Source: Lasiosphaeris hirsuta (taxonomy: Eukaryota > Ascomycota > Sordariomycetes > Sordariales > Lasiosphaeriaceae). Taken from it: 64,000 nucleotides of DNA. The translations under genes were made by a program, and so were the position numbers. The DNA lies in assembly GCA_030549175.1 (NCBI GenBank), contig JAUKUA010000001.1:8618001-8682000 (forward strand), given 5' to 3'. This document shows, piece after piece, positions 11,921 to 22,443 of this stretch (its first letter is position 1; each line of letters opens with the position of its first letter). Below the pieces are notes generated by a model. That model saw only the letters and a list, made by a program, of their open reading frames with translations, made no database searches and was not told the DNA's origin.

Positions 11921-12585
11921 ATGGCAGAACCCCCCAAATACCCCTGGAAGGACAACGACCTCCGCCCTATCCAGCGCGTCATCACCGACTACGACAGCGA
12001 GGGCAAGTCTGTCTTCTCGTCGGCGATCCCAGAAGACCTTCCGGGCAGAACGGCCGGCGTGCCGGCTCCGTTCAGACTCGGGTACTGCACGAACCGGACG
12101 CCCGTCTCGCTCGCTGGCGGCGGCGACATCAAGACGTATGCGAACTACCTGCAGAACCCTCCCGGGCTCGTCATCCCCGGTAGGTCTCCGCTCCACCCCT
12201 TCTGTGGCAGCAAAGCAGCAAAAGGGGTGTCTGCTGACGCGAGCTCTCTTTTGTTGTAACAGGCGGCACCGTAGCCCGGTACGTCGACATGCCCCCCGGG
12301 GCGAGCAGCCCGATGCACCGCACCGTCAGCCTCGACTACGGCGTCGTGGTGGAGGGCGAGATGGAGCTAGTGCTCGACTCGGGCGAGACTCGGTTGCTGC
12401 GGCGCGGCGACCTAGCCGTGCAGCGCGGCACCATGCACGTGTGGCGCAATGCGAGCGCCACCGAGTGGGCGCGCATGCTGTATTTCCTGCAGGAGAGCGA
12501 GGCGCTCGAGGTGCCGGGGGCCGGGGGGAAGCTGGGGGAGGACAATGGGGGAATACTAGCGAGTGGACGTGAGCGTGAGGATTGA
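11921..12585 (+). CDS. Cupin-domain protein
   Basis: Two exons (11921-12179 and 12263-12585; intron 83 bp) give about 193 residues. The second exon reads GGTVARYVDMPPGASSPMHR, then VVVEGEMELVLDSGE, LLRRGDLAVQRGTMHVWRN: the two conserved cupin motifs on a single beta-barrel. The usual HxH of motif 1 is reduced to one His, so metal binding may be weak or different. No signal peptide is seen. The gene is divergent from the monooxygenase-decarboxylase fusion and could share its pathway. Related fungal single-domain cupins are often uncharacterised. The internal ATG at 11921 was preferred over the one five codons upstream because of its context and the cleaner N-terminus. Confidence 0.8.
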
Positions 12586-13139
12586 TAGTTGAAATGCGAT
12601 TTTTTCCCCTGTCCTTCTAGTCTTTCAGCTTACTGTCAGGTTTTGGGAAATAGGGGGAGAATACCGAAGCAGGAGCCCCTAGGCCATAACAAGCGGTATT
12701 ATTACAGTAGTTAACCTTAGCTAAAAAGTATGACTTATTACTCTAATAAGCCTAACTATTTATAGCCACTCTGGCCGTAGGCTAGAGAGGTGCAACAAGC
12801 AATATAATCACACAATTGCAACCCCCGCCAAAAGTGCAGTGCTTCTGACAGCCACACCCCAGCCCTACTTTGGCTAGCCTATGTCATATTATACGTAAAG
12901 TTATCCATAGGGCAAAGGAGCTAATATTATATTGCTAGCGAGCCATAATACTATCTAAGACCTAACGAGGCCATATTTAGGCGATTGACCTAAAGATGAA
13001 CTTACTAACCCTAGGAATAATAATAAAGAGACCATTCCTAGACTTAATAGCAGCAGACTAGATGTCTGAAATTATATTCCCTACCCGAAACCTCGTAGCC
13101 ACGTAACCATGAGCGGATAGGACCTGTAGCCGCCGCTGC
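12586..13139. other. AT-richer gene-free stretch
   Basis: The DNA turns AT-rich with many TA steps, especially 12700-13080, unlike the GC-rich genes to the left. No open frame of note is present. It looks like mutated repeat DNA at the edge of the relic zone. Confidence 0.4.
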
Positions 13140-13602
13140 CCAGCTAAGAATGGCGGTACCTAGTCGCGACTAAGACCGGTACCGTGCTCTTCCATATCCC
13201 AGTGACCGGTTAGATAAGCGAGACGTACTTCGAGTAGTGAAACAACCTAGCCACGTCCAAACACCCGCCCCTGATCTGCCTACACGGCGGGCCCGGCATC
13301 ATCCACGATTACCTCCCCCCCCTCTCGCTCCTCCACGCCGACTACGACATCCCCATCACTATTATATATGACCAGGTCAGCTGCGGCAAGAGCACGCGGC
13401 TCCGGGACTGGCATAGATACGCCGCATTCTGGACGCCCGCCCTCTTCGCCGCCGAGCTGGCTAACCTCATCGACGCCCACTACCCCGCCACCGCCCAGTC
13501 GCCCGGCCTACATAAGCTCGTACTCTGCGACAATCCTACCGACATGGCCACGTGGGTCGGTGTCACCGAGGCGCTGCGCGGGGGGGCTGCCGCCCACGGT
13601 TA
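13140..13602 (+). pseudogene. Proline-iminopeptidase-like alpha/beta hydrolase relic
   Basis: One frame reads TKTGTVLFHIPVTG, stop, ISETYFE, two stops, and then a clean stretch PPLICLHGGPG, ITIIYDQVSCGKSTRLRD and LVLCDNPTDMATWVG. HGGPG is the oxyanion-hole signature and YDQ.GCGKS the following strand of proline iminopeptidases. The segment that should carry the GxSxG nucleophile elbow between ANLIDAHYP and LHKLVLCDN is missing, and the C-terminal half with the Asp and His is absent. With three upstream stops and an internal deletion, this is dead. Confidence 0.7.
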
Positions 13603-13764
13603 GCCGGGTGTTGGATATATGTAAGAGGGAGGGGAGGGCCGAGGCGCCTTCCAAGAGTAGTCGGCGAAGTAATATAGAGAGCCGTCGATGTGACCGACGG
13701 GGCAATCGTAATTCCGCCGGCTGCATCGGAAACACGGCAGTACGTGTGTCAGAGCGTAACGGAG

Positions 13765-14726
13765 CTAAGGGCTCAGCTTTCTGAGAGGGACCTCCTTATC
13801 ATCGCGGAAGTACAAGCCGACTTTCCAGTGCCCCGGGACATGGTAACGTGAAAAGTAGTTGAAGGATTGATCTTTCTGCCCTCGACATATTGGCTTTAGT
13901 ATATCCTTGAAGTGATTGAGGTCAACCGTAAGCTCCGGCGGCTGGCACCAGCCAGTCCCCATAGATTCCCGGCGTAGGATGTCGATGAGAGTAGCGAGAT
14001 CGTAAGCGGTAAGTTTCCAAACGGGCTCGCAGCGACGGGTGATAACGATTTGATTTCTAAGTAGGACAGAGCCGTCGACGACTTTGGCTTTATACTCTCG
14101 GTATACCATGTAGCCGTCCTCGGGCTAGATTGTAGAATAGTTGATACCACTAAGTATTGAGAGAGCGTCCAAGCCACAGCGGTGCCACATCGAGGCCGCG
14201 CGGATGAGTGGTTGTGTAATCAGGACTGAGAGTACGCCAGCTGGCTCGCGTAACGCGCCGCAGCCTCGACTAGCTGTCCAAAAAGGACTGTGTAACTTTC
14301 GACAGTAATCGTACCGTGTGAGAAGTAGAGTATCGCGCTTAAGTAGGGTGAGGAGTGATATACGTGGCGACAGGCCATCTTCGTCCTTGTTATCTACCAC
14401 GACGTTGTCGGTACCACGACCGATCCCTCCTATAATCGTCATCATAATATGGCTTGTTAAAGCGAGGGCGATATGTGACTCGACCGGAAGGTGGCTACAG
14501 ATGAGAAGAACTAGCTCGGTAGCAATGTATTCGAGCTAGGAACTCGACATGGGGTTCTGCTAGGGATCGGAGTGAGTCGGCATCCAAGTATCAATACTTA
14601 CTGTCGGCCGTGGGTGATTAATTAGGGTGAGCTTACCAGAAGTGCCGATGAGTGCTTAGTAGCAGACGGTACCTGTAAGCTACCTACGGCACGGAGTTGC
14701 CTTGGTTTTTTCTTCCGTGGCGGCAT
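13765..14726 (-). pseudogene. F-box protein relic
   Basis: An ATG at 14726 begins MPPRKKKPRQLRAVGSL. Downstream in compatible frames come LEYIATELVLLICSHLPVES (an F-box-type helix-loop-helix start), then LSPRISLLTLLKRDTLLLTR, and after an in-frame TAG, PEDGYMVYREYKAKVVDGS to the end near 13765. Stops (all TAG) interrupt before the LEY segment and before PEDGY. F-box proteins recruit substrates to SCF ubiquitin ligases. The conserved frame across the TAG codons suggests point mutation rather than a wrong gene model. Confidence 0.5.
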
Positions 14727-15755
14727 TGTGCCCGTGAAAGAATCGGTTTCGCTGTGACTTTTGTTGCGTTGCTTGCGTGCCAAAGAAAGCACTAACGGGC
14801 GGCCCAATCTTAAGCGCTGGTCTGGTCTGGTTTAGTAAAAGAAAAGGAAGAGGGGTAATTAGTCCTTGGAGTGGGCAAAAGACATTCGGCTGGCCTAAGC
14901 TAGGGCCACCTACAGCGCGGGTAGCTCAAGCTGACAGTGAATGGTGGTGCGTCCAGTACTAACTATCCCGTGTTAAGTTTGCCCTAATCCGGACCTCTCT
15001 CATCAACTTGTGTTGGAGGGACCCCCCGATGTTATCCCGCCATTACTCCACGGTTGGCCCGCCACTAGCGTGCAGCCAGTTCCTTCTGAAATCTCTGCAT
15101 CGATCTTACACTCGGGCCATGATCAACGACCCTATTACTCCGTTGTTCATCCACCCTCGAGAAGTGATCAAGGAGTCGCCAGACTTGACGGCGATAACTG
15201 TCGTTGGCAAGAGTCACAAGGAGATAAGGTCCATTGTCCTGGACTGGGAAGATAGGGACGATAATAACTATGGAGTGGATGGGACTTTATAGGACGATGG
15301 GAGTACTGAGGATAATCAGATAACGATTGGCGGTAAGAGACTAAGGAATACTATAATACGGTGATGCAGATAGATTCTGGAGAAATGATATTATGTATCT
15401 ACGCATTCCAGTAGCACCTACAACACGGTCGCATGTCTCCTGTAGGGGGCTGTGACATGGAGGGCTGTTTCTTCATTACCTTCTTCATCGCCTGGCGATC
15501 TCGCCGTGATGTCGGCACCATTGTCCAGAAGAACCATGACCACTTCTAAATGTCCCTTTGCAGCTGGTGAGTAAAGTGGTATTTTCCAGTTCTTCCCTCC
15601 CTATATCTCGGCACCGTACTTCAGAAGCAGTAACACTGCCTCCCTCTGGCCGTACCGTGCTACCAATTACATCTTTACGCTCTCATCTTTTACTACCTCT
15701 CGTTGATATTGCCGTCGTCAGTCCCTACTAACTATACTACCCTCGCCCTTTTCAC
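14727..15755. other. Gene-poor relic zone
   Basis: Apart from the ankyrin relic listed separately, it holds a plus-strand open frame at 15008-15292 (94 codons) with no recognisable domain and short decayed frames. No RNA gene is evident. Confidence 0.35.
15420..15690 (-). pseudogene. Ankyrin-repeat protein relic
   Basis: On the minus strand the frame reads REAVLLLLKYGAEI, a TAG stop, GGKNWKIPLYSPAAKGHLEV, VMVLLDNGADITARS and ETALHVTA. These are consecutive ankyrin units (TPLH.AA..GH..VV..LL..GAD). There is no start codon and the frame ends within a few units on each side, so this is a fragment. Confidence 0.6.
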
Positions 15756-16183
15756 TTGGTTAGTGTGAGCCTGAATGTTCAGGCTCTGGCACGCGACGTG
15801 TTCCCGATGAGTTGGCGTCGGCCAGCGGGCGTCAGCATCGCCGAACGAAGACGGAGAGCCGAAGAATTGAAGAAGCGTCTTGATGAGACCCCACTCGTGA
15901 CGAGCCGTCCGATCTCGTTAAAGGAGGAGGGCACTAGAGAAGGCGCGTGGAAAGAATGGCTGAGGTAGGCACACAGGGTTTCTCGCCTTGATCTCCCTCC
16001 CCAGCTAACGACAAGGCATCCAGGTTCGCTCGGGATGTCCTTCAGATCGATGATGCCAGCCAGCCCTGCCTAGACTTGTGCATGGACAAGGAGGACGCAA
16101 AAAACACCATGGTCGTCTTCCTCGAGGACCACTACCATGGGCCTGTGATTTCTCAGCAGTTGCTTTGTGGCACTGCTAGTTAG
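15756..16183 (+). CDS. Unrecognised two-exon fragment
   Basis: An ATG at 15756 opens SLNVQALARDVFPMSWRR and a charged helix (AERRRRAEELKKRLDE) ending WKEWLR. A plausible intron (about 15966-16021) joins to FARDVLQIDDASQPCLDLCM and a stop near 16183. The joined product is about 120 residues, helical and without signal or membrane segments. It vaguely resembles the N-terminal part of fungal proteins related to tyrosine-recombinase-like elements, but I cannot support that firmly. It may be a truncated gene. Confidence 0.3.
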
Positions 16184-16222
16184 GATCTGTAGACCTATTG
16201 CTCTTATTAGCCTAGACTGCTA

Positions 16223-16276
16223 GATCCACAGGCCCTGTGGGCCTGAACTTTTGGATCTGCAGGCCCTGCGGGCCTG
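16223..16276. repeat. Two copies of a 23-bp near-palindromic element
   Basis: Copies at 16223-16245 and 16254-16276 differ at three positions. Each contains AGGCCCTGTGGGCCT or AGGCCCTGCGGGCCT, which can fold on itself. They could be ends of a small mobile element or a duplicated hairpin. Confidence 0.5.
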
Positions 16277-16387
16277 GCTTGTGACGTAGTGGCTGGCAAG
16301 TGGTGCGGGAAGTTCCTGTTCTGTGCCAGAGCCTCAGTGCTCTGTTGTTTCTGCTGTCGGCCTTGACCTTCAGAGCATGCACAAACG

Positions 16388-17080
16388 CAGGAGGAGCAGC
16401 AACGTATACAAGACTATGTGGGAACACCTGAGCGTTTGTCGCTGCTACGGGGCGCATGTCTTACCCGCGACCGTCATCGATGCGTCATCACTCGAACCTT
16501 CGACAGCAAGGAGATGAGCGTACGGTCCCGCCAACCCCCCGCCAGAGACGACGACGGAAATTCGCTCGATATTAGCGACCAATATGGAGATCTCAACGTG
16601 GCGCATATATTTCCCCATGCTCTAACAAAGGAAGATGGTGGTGAATTGGTTTGATGCCTCCTTTTTAATCTTAACGAGATATAAGCTGATTCAGAGAAGA
16701 ACGAATCGAAAAAAAGCTGCGATCGCAATCCTCAACATGTTTGACATTGGCGTGATCGAAGGTACCAATATCAACCGGCCACGTAACGCTATTACCCTTA
16801 GCCTCGAGATACATCGGCGTTTCGGGCACTTCGATATCTTCTTCGAGCGTGTGGCAGACGCTCCCCCACATACCTATCGTATCCACACGTTTCTCCCTTG
16901 GCTGGCAAACTTTCCTATTACAAGGACATTATTCATATACCCATCGATCGACCCCCCGTCCGAACGACTTTCTCGCGCTTCACTCTGCCATCGGTCACAT
17001 ACTCCACCTCTCAGGTGCGGGGAATTATATCCAGGCCATCCTTGACGACATGGAGAATGGAGTGGTATAGCAGGACTGAT
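16388..17080 (+). pseudogene. HNH-endonuclease-domain protein relic
   Basis: Frames on the plus strand together spell a known fungal HNH architecture: LSLLRGACLTRDRHRCVITR (Cys and His of the first strand), VAHIFPHALTKED (HxxPH element), then after a stop and shift AIAILNMFDIGVIEGTNINR, PRNAITLSLEIHRRFGHFDI, HTYRIHTFLPW, and after another shift LALHSAIGHILHLSGAGNYI. At least one stop and two frame changes separate these blocks. Intact relatives are single proteins of the HNH_2 type with unclear biological roles in fungi. Confidence 0.6.
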
Positions 17081-17574
17081 CGACGCAGCTGGGCGTTCTA
17101 GTGAACCTCGCCTTACGAATGAGGGGATAGGGCTCCGGAACTTGATCCGAGTTCACAACTAGGCGTCGAGATCTCCAAGTTTGACCCAGCTCAAAGCTGC
17201 CTTCGCGTATCCTAACCAATGGCGACAATACCGCACTCAAGTTCAGACGCCCAACGTAACGCAAGGCAGCTGGGCTTTGGGTGCCGAGATCAACCTAGAA
17301 CAATGCCGCATGCTCACCGAAAGGCCACCGGGTGGCTTCAAATCTCCTCCAGGGTCAATGAGAGCCCGTCTAGACGGACCCACTCAGGTGTCTGTGGAAT
17401 ATATGTGTCGCTGCAGATCCCCAGCGAGTCCTGGACCCAATCGACCACGGCCTCCTCGAAGGCGGAGATGTTGGAGAGGCCGGGGAGGATCTTAAGGGTG
17501 AAGAGTACCAGGCAGAAGGTGGCGGGTCCGGCCGAGCCGGAAAGGCTCTAGACGTTGGCGGCGATGACGAGAGC
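17081..17574. other. Decayed stretch
   Basis: No gene recognised. From about 17370 one plus-strand frame is open continuously into the hypothetical ORF at 17575, suggesting that ORF once extended upstream. Confidence 0.3.
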
Positions 17575-17856
17575 ATGGCGAACAAGGAGCCCTATGACCC
17601 CTTTTTCTGGTATGACAGCACGAAGTTTCTGAAACGGCGAGCCGTAGAGGGGCAGTGGGATGCCGTACGAGGCCTGTTCCACTTCCGAGATGAGGACGGG
17701 CAGGCCGTGTACGTCGAGAAGCACATGACAATCTACGATGAGGGGTTTGAAGGCTGGGGGTATTTCTATGGCAACAAATGGGTCCCGGCGCATCTGGACC
17801 GCAGAGTTGCGGGTGAGTTGAGCACAAGGAAAGATAAGAGGAGGCAGATGCAGTGA
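17575..17856 (+). CDS. Hypothetical or partial protein
   Basis: 93 codons from the first ATG; the frame is open about 65 codons further upstream, back to a TAG near 17370, with no other ATG. The sequence (DPFFWYDSTKFLKRR, YVEKHMTIYDEGFEGWGYFY) looks like a folded, aromatic-rich protein rather than a random frame, but I do not recognise it. It is probably the last exon of a gene whose 5' part is damaged. Confidence 0.3.
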   Translation: MANKEPYDPFFWYDSTKFLKRRAVEGQWDAVRGLFHFRDEDGQAVYVEKHMTIYDEGFEGWGYFYGNKWVPAHLDRRVAGELSTRKDKRRQMQ

Positions 17857-18087
17857 GAATTCAGAGTGCCTATCTCGGGCGTGCCGTTAGCAGATTGCTG
17901 TGAACCATTCTAGTCGTCTTTGAGCTCGCCTCTCTTGTTAGGCAATCTTTACGAGACTGGTGGATGAGATAGACACAGCCATCCCGGATCGTAATGAATG
18001 AATGAGCCGCACATCTCCACTACTTTCGTGGGTGTGTTAGGCGGTTCAGTTACAAATCTAGCGAGAGCGAGAGGGCGGGCTGCCTCG

Positions 18088-18350
18088 CTACGGCTGGGGG
18101 TCAGCCTCTGCAAGAAGCCCTTGATAAGAAAGCATCCGGCCCTCGATACCGTGATCCCAGGTCACTTTCCCCATCTTATCGATATCCTCGTCAGAAAGAA
18201 GCCTCTTCCGGCCGCGTGTCTCATTAACAAAGGGGTTATTGTGGAAAGTACGCTCGAAATCCTTCAGGACTTCATACCCACGCGTTTTGCTTACGTGGTT
18301 GGATCGGAAGAGGCCGTTGTTATAGAAAGGGATGCCGTAATGGCATTCCT
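18088..18350 (-). mobile_element. Tc1/mariner-like transposase N-terminal relic
   Basis: The minus-strand frame reads GIPFYNNGLFRSNHVSKTRG, YEVLKDFERTFHNNPFVNET, RGRKRLLSDEDIDKM, WDHGIEGRMLSYQGLLAEA, then stops. A basic linker followed by a helix-turn-helix with the EGR.LSYQ.L pattern is typical of the DNA-binding half of fungal Tc1-like transposases. No DDE catalytic part is found nearby, a TAG lies just upstream, and no terminal repeats were seen. It is an inactive fragment. Confidence 0.5.
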
Positions 18351-18860
18351 AATACCGGGCAGATTGGTAGGCGCCTTAAAGCCTGGCCTTCTTCGGTGTT
18401 CGGTGGTATTAAAAACCCATTGTAAATAGAGATTTAGATTTTCAAGCACGTATCATAAAGTCATGAATAGCTTCAAGATTGACTGAGGGAGAGAAAAAGT
18501 TGGAATATGGTTCAAAAAGTTGGTCATGGGGAGTAATTTTTTATGCAGGAAGCCGATCGCTAACCCCTTTTAGTATGAGCCACGTCATTTGCAGTCCCTG
18601 TTTTTTTGTCACCCACTTGCTTAGGTTCGTTCGAGTAGGGTCACAGACTTCTGACGCCGCCACAACGTTAGCTTCGGCCGATCTCGAAGGTCCTAGAATA
18701 CCACGACGGCTATAACTTAACGGCGCCTCACGGACCCTTCCTGTGGCACGCTATAATTAGAAAATATAGGAGGAGCAAAGAAGAGAAGACGAGTGTGGAA
18801 ATGAGCGCGGAAATGAATGGGTTGTTTTATAGCTTCGACTACAGTAGCTTTACCACCACT
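18351..18860. other. Gene-free stretch between relics
   Basis: Short frames only; nothing recognised. Base composition is mixed, with several AT-rich patches. Confidence 0.35.
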
Positions 18861-19200
18861 TCATGCCCGCTCGCAGCAGCCCTGTGTAGTGGTGTCCCTC
18901 TGTAGTGGTGTCTTTCCATCCCCATCCTTCGCCTCGATAGCTGCGCCCTTCTCTAGCAGTAGCCTCACCACCGCTTCTTGCCAATTCGCAGCAGCCCTAT
19001 ATAGTGGTGTCCGTCCAACCCCATCCTTTGCCTCGATAGCTACGTCCTTCTTCAGCAGCAGCCTCACCACCGCTTCCCGCCCGTTCGTAGCAGCCCGGTA
19101 TAGTAATGTCCCTTCATCCCTATCCTTCGCCTTAATAGCTACGTCCTTCTCCAATAACAGCCTCACTACCGCTTCCTACTTAATCCTAGTAGCCTAGTAT
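18861..19200 (-). pseudogene. Ankyrin-repeat protein relic
   Basis: Three consecutive 33-residue ankyrin units are visible: [20 protein letters not shown] style units with [25 protein letters not shown] and [17 protein letters not shown]. Just upstream the frame reads [17 protein letters not shown], where a Gln codon would be expected. The frame ends in unrelated sequence ([10 protein letters not shown]). No start codon. It resembles the relic at 15420-15690 and may derive from the same family. Confidence 0.6.
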
Positions 19201-19453
19201 AATACAGTGTGCTGAATGGTACGTTGATCTCTTAAAAGCTTGGGAATTGACATTGTAACCAAATTTTTAAGGTGAGCAGCTCCTGGTGCATGCATGCAAG
19301 AAGTGGAGGCTGCTGGGTTGCACGTGTTTCCGTATCTCGGAGTGGGAGAAGCTTGGGTGCTGTGGCATTCATTTTTGGATGCCTGGGCAGAGATTTCAGG
19401 ACATCCCCGCACTCGCACTGCAACCCTATGTGGCGGAATATGCAAGCAATCAC

Positions 19454-19831
19454 CTAACGCCAATAGAGCACTTTCCGAGAATTCGACCACGCTGAGGGCA
19501 AGCGATGTTGGGGAAGGAGGAAAGGCCAGATTGAGCAATTCTGCCTAGTGATACCTTCGAAAATGTGCCAGTTAAACGCGATGAAGGCGGCGAGTATAAG
19601 ACAGAAGGTGTTGATGACGAGAACAATACCGCACAGGATCCAAAAGGAGATGCGCTTCTGGAACGGAGAAGACTCCCGGGAATAAATTGGGCGGTCATTC
19701 TGTCGTTGTGGGTTTTGGAACGGGAAGAGTGGCAAAAACCGGAACTTCGTTTGTTGAAAAGAAAACGGTGGCAAGAGCTGGCCTCGTTGTTGGGCCGGAG
19801 AGGGAAAATGGACTCCGTTTCTGAACCCCAA
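19454..19831 (-). CDS. Hypothetical protein with one membrane helix
   Basis: A 125-codon frame with a basic, Arg/Gln-rich N-terminus followed by FWILCGIVLVINTFCLILAA, a convincing membrane helix, and a short tail (FNWHIFEGITRQNCSIW). No family recognised. An overlapping minus-strand frame also exists, so the call rests on the helix. It may be a small type-II membrane protein or the remnant of one. Confidence 0.35.
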   Translation of the reverse strand: MGFRNGVHFPSPAQQRGQLLPPFSFQQTKFRFLPLFPFQNPQRQNDRPIYSRESSPFQKRISFWILCGIVLVINTFCLILAAFIAFNWHIFEGITRQNCSIWPFLLPQHRLPSAWSNSRKVLYWR

Positions 19832-19987
19832 AACATCGAGTATCGGAACCTCCTTTTCTCCTAGAGAGTCTTAGTGAGGGCCAGACTAGTAGTTGGATCG
19901 GTGACGACCAGCGAATCCCTGGTGTTGTATGTTTGATTTTTTTGGGGATCTTTTTGCTCCATACCTACCCCTTTTCCGTGTTATGTC

Positions 19988-22014
19988 TTAGTAAAAGACA
20001 AAGCGAGCAGGATCCGACCTCTCAAGCATGGAAAATAATTCTCCAGCCATCAAACCTTGGACAAAGCTATCCCCTAATAGCCGATAACCCCTAGAAGTCG
20101 AGCGCACAACGAACGGAATCCTCGAAGGGATCAAGACCACGATCCTGTCACCCGGCTTCGCCGTCGCCGGCACCCACGCCATCCTCCCTTCCTTGGTTCC
20201 GGCAAAGACCCTGCCCTTTGAATACTTGTCGAACCGCGAGGCAAAGTCCTTACACACCTTGGCTGCCTCGGCAAGCTGGCTCACAAGCCCGTCATAGCCG
20301 GGGTCGTGAGTGCCATGCTGGACGCGCTTTACATGAGAATTGTGGACTTTTGGATAAATCCTGATCATGTCGTGAAATTCCTTGTACGAAGCCTCGAGCT
20401 CGGCAAACTCTTCTCTCTCTGAGGGAATATCCGGTATGAAGGCCAGCATGCGCGCATAGGCAGCGTCTGAATATCCGCTGAGCGATTTCACCGTCCGCTG
20501 CGCCCGACCCTCCCATGTCTCGAGATCGTGGGCGACTTGTTGGAATACTTCTGGGGGAAAGGCCGAACTGCTCATGGCCCATGAGTACGGGGCATCCTCT
20601 ATAACGGACGAGATGGTGTCAAGGAAGACACCCCGGAGGTGGAGACTCTATTATACCAAGACGTCAGATTAGAGGTACTAGCAGTAACTACCAGAATAAG
20701 GGGTCAATAGTAAACAAAACTCACCTCATCGTCCCCAAACTCCATCGGAATGCTCGCCAAACTAAACCCCGACCCAAATTGAATCGGATGCAACAGCGTC
20801 GCCAGCGGCTGGAAATGGCCACTCCACCGCTGATCAAAGCGCGTCAGCTCGGGCACCCACGAGGGCAGCCCCAGGTCGGGCGCGTCGGAATCATTGACCT
20901 CGAACGGCCGCACATAACTCAGAATATCCAAAAACCCTCCGTCCCCCCTATCCCTCCCCCTCAGCGCATTCTTAGCCAGATTCACATGTACCTCCCGCAC
21001 CCCCAGCGCGTAATCAACAAACTCGGCATCCACATCCGACGCCAGCCCGACCAGGGCAAAGACACGATCCCTCGGATCCGTCGCCAAAAAGTCAAACGTC
21101 TCATGCACCACCTCATGCAGCTTCATCCGAGAAGCCTGATGCCGCACCCCCAGCGCCGCAAACGACGCAGCCGGCAGCTGCACGGGCTGCGGGATATCGA
21201 GGGCGCGGTCCCACGGCGCCATGGCGATGCCGAGGCTGCGCGACGGCCGCAGCGCGAGGGCGGCGCGGAACAGGATCTCGGGCTGGGTGACGCACTCGCC
21301 GCACCAGACGAGCGCGGTCTTTGACAGCAGGTACTCCTGCACGACCCAGATGCGCCCGAACCAGGGCTTCATCAGGACGTGCCAGATCTGGGTCCACGTC
21401 AGGGCGCCGTCGAGGCGGTTCGCCGCGACGTGCGCCTGCACGGCGTGGTAGACGGATGTGCTCAGCTCGTCGGGCGAGGCGAAGTCGTGGGATTGGATGG
21501 CGGCGTCGATGCTGCGGATCAGCGAGAGCCCCTCGAGCACGTCGTCGTTGGGGCCCAGCCAGATGGTCGTGTTGTGTGCCCTCGAGTAGATCTCGCGCAT
21601 CAGCCGCACCTGGGCCGTCTTCTCTGTCTCGTCGCCTTGGTTGATGCAGATGGCGTCGATCCAGAGGAGGCGGCCGTCGCGGAACGTGTCGAACTGGCGG
21701 AGCTGGAGGAGGGCGGCGTGCAGGTTTTGCGTCACGGTTAGGCGCTTGCTGTCGCAGACGATGATTACGGGGTCGGCTGAGCTGCCCCAGACGTACGAGA
21801 GGGCTTCGAAGTCGGGAGGGTTATCGATCGAGTGGATTTGGACGGTGCATTCGATGGGTGACGACGCCGGGCCGGGGGCGAGTTTGAGAAGGCGGATGCA
21901 TCGGGGCTGGAGCCGTTGGGTGTACGTGTAGGATTCCGAAAGGGGTGCGGGTTCTTCGTCACCGGTACCGATGAGGCCTTGGATGATGTCTTGAAGCATG
22001 TGTGCGAATGCCAT
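19988..22014 (-). CDS. HET-domain (heterokaryon-incompatibility) protein
   Basis: Two exons (22014-20725 and 20647-19988; intron 77 bp, phase 0) give about 649 residues. The HET domain shows its three blocks in order: FEALSYVWGS (69-78), LWIDAICINQGD (117-128) and QVRLMREIYSRAHNTTIWLG (135-154). The middle holds the usual WFGRIWVVQE and ATDPRDRVFALVGLA segments, and the second exon ends with GYRLLGDSFVQGLMAGELF, the typical HET-protein C-terminal motif. HET proteins act in the cytoplasm in non-self recognition and can trigger cell death when partners mismatch. No NACHT, ankyrin or WD part is present. The second exon also starts with an ATG, but the join upstream is in frame with good splice sites. 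A four-helix membrane protein lies divergently upstream. Confidence 0.9.
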
Positions 22015-22443
22015 GATTAAGTCTCGAGATGGATCTTGGATTATTCAAGTTCGTGTCGGCAAATAAGATAGGCATTGGAGCTGATAAGAAGAAATAGTAG
22101 TTTGGAATGAGAAACCAAGGTGAGGGGTATTTCAGCTACACACCGAGATATCGCAACACCACAGTGGAGTGACAGCTGATGACCCGAATCGGTGAAAGTG
22201 TGAAGATGGGTGGTTACATCGTGCTAAGAATAGAGTTTCGCAATCAATTAATTTGTCGATAAGAACGCCACCCTGATAATAGTTTGTTTCGTCTTTGGTC
22301 AGAAATTATGCACCTTGGCATCCCAGAACCTTGCGCTCAAAATTCATCTTCTCGTTGGTCAAGATAGCAAGATCGCATGACTCACCTTGGTTCATTCAGC
22401 ATTTTCACTCTTGTATCAAACATCAGTCTGCTGACCCCACAAG
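22015..22443. promoter_or_regulatory. Divergent intergenic region, HET and membrane-protein genes
   Basis: 429 bp between divergent start codons with no open gene. It must contain both promoters. No clear TATA box was picked out. Confidence 0.4.

Noticed and set aside
19454..19836. Three overlapping open frames on both strands
   Set aside because: Only the minus frame with a membrane helix was kept, at low confidence; the plus-strand Lys/Glu-rich frame and the other minus frame show no motif.
20779..21741. Several plus-strand frames within the HET gene
   Set aside because: Antisense shadows of a clear HET-domain reading frame.
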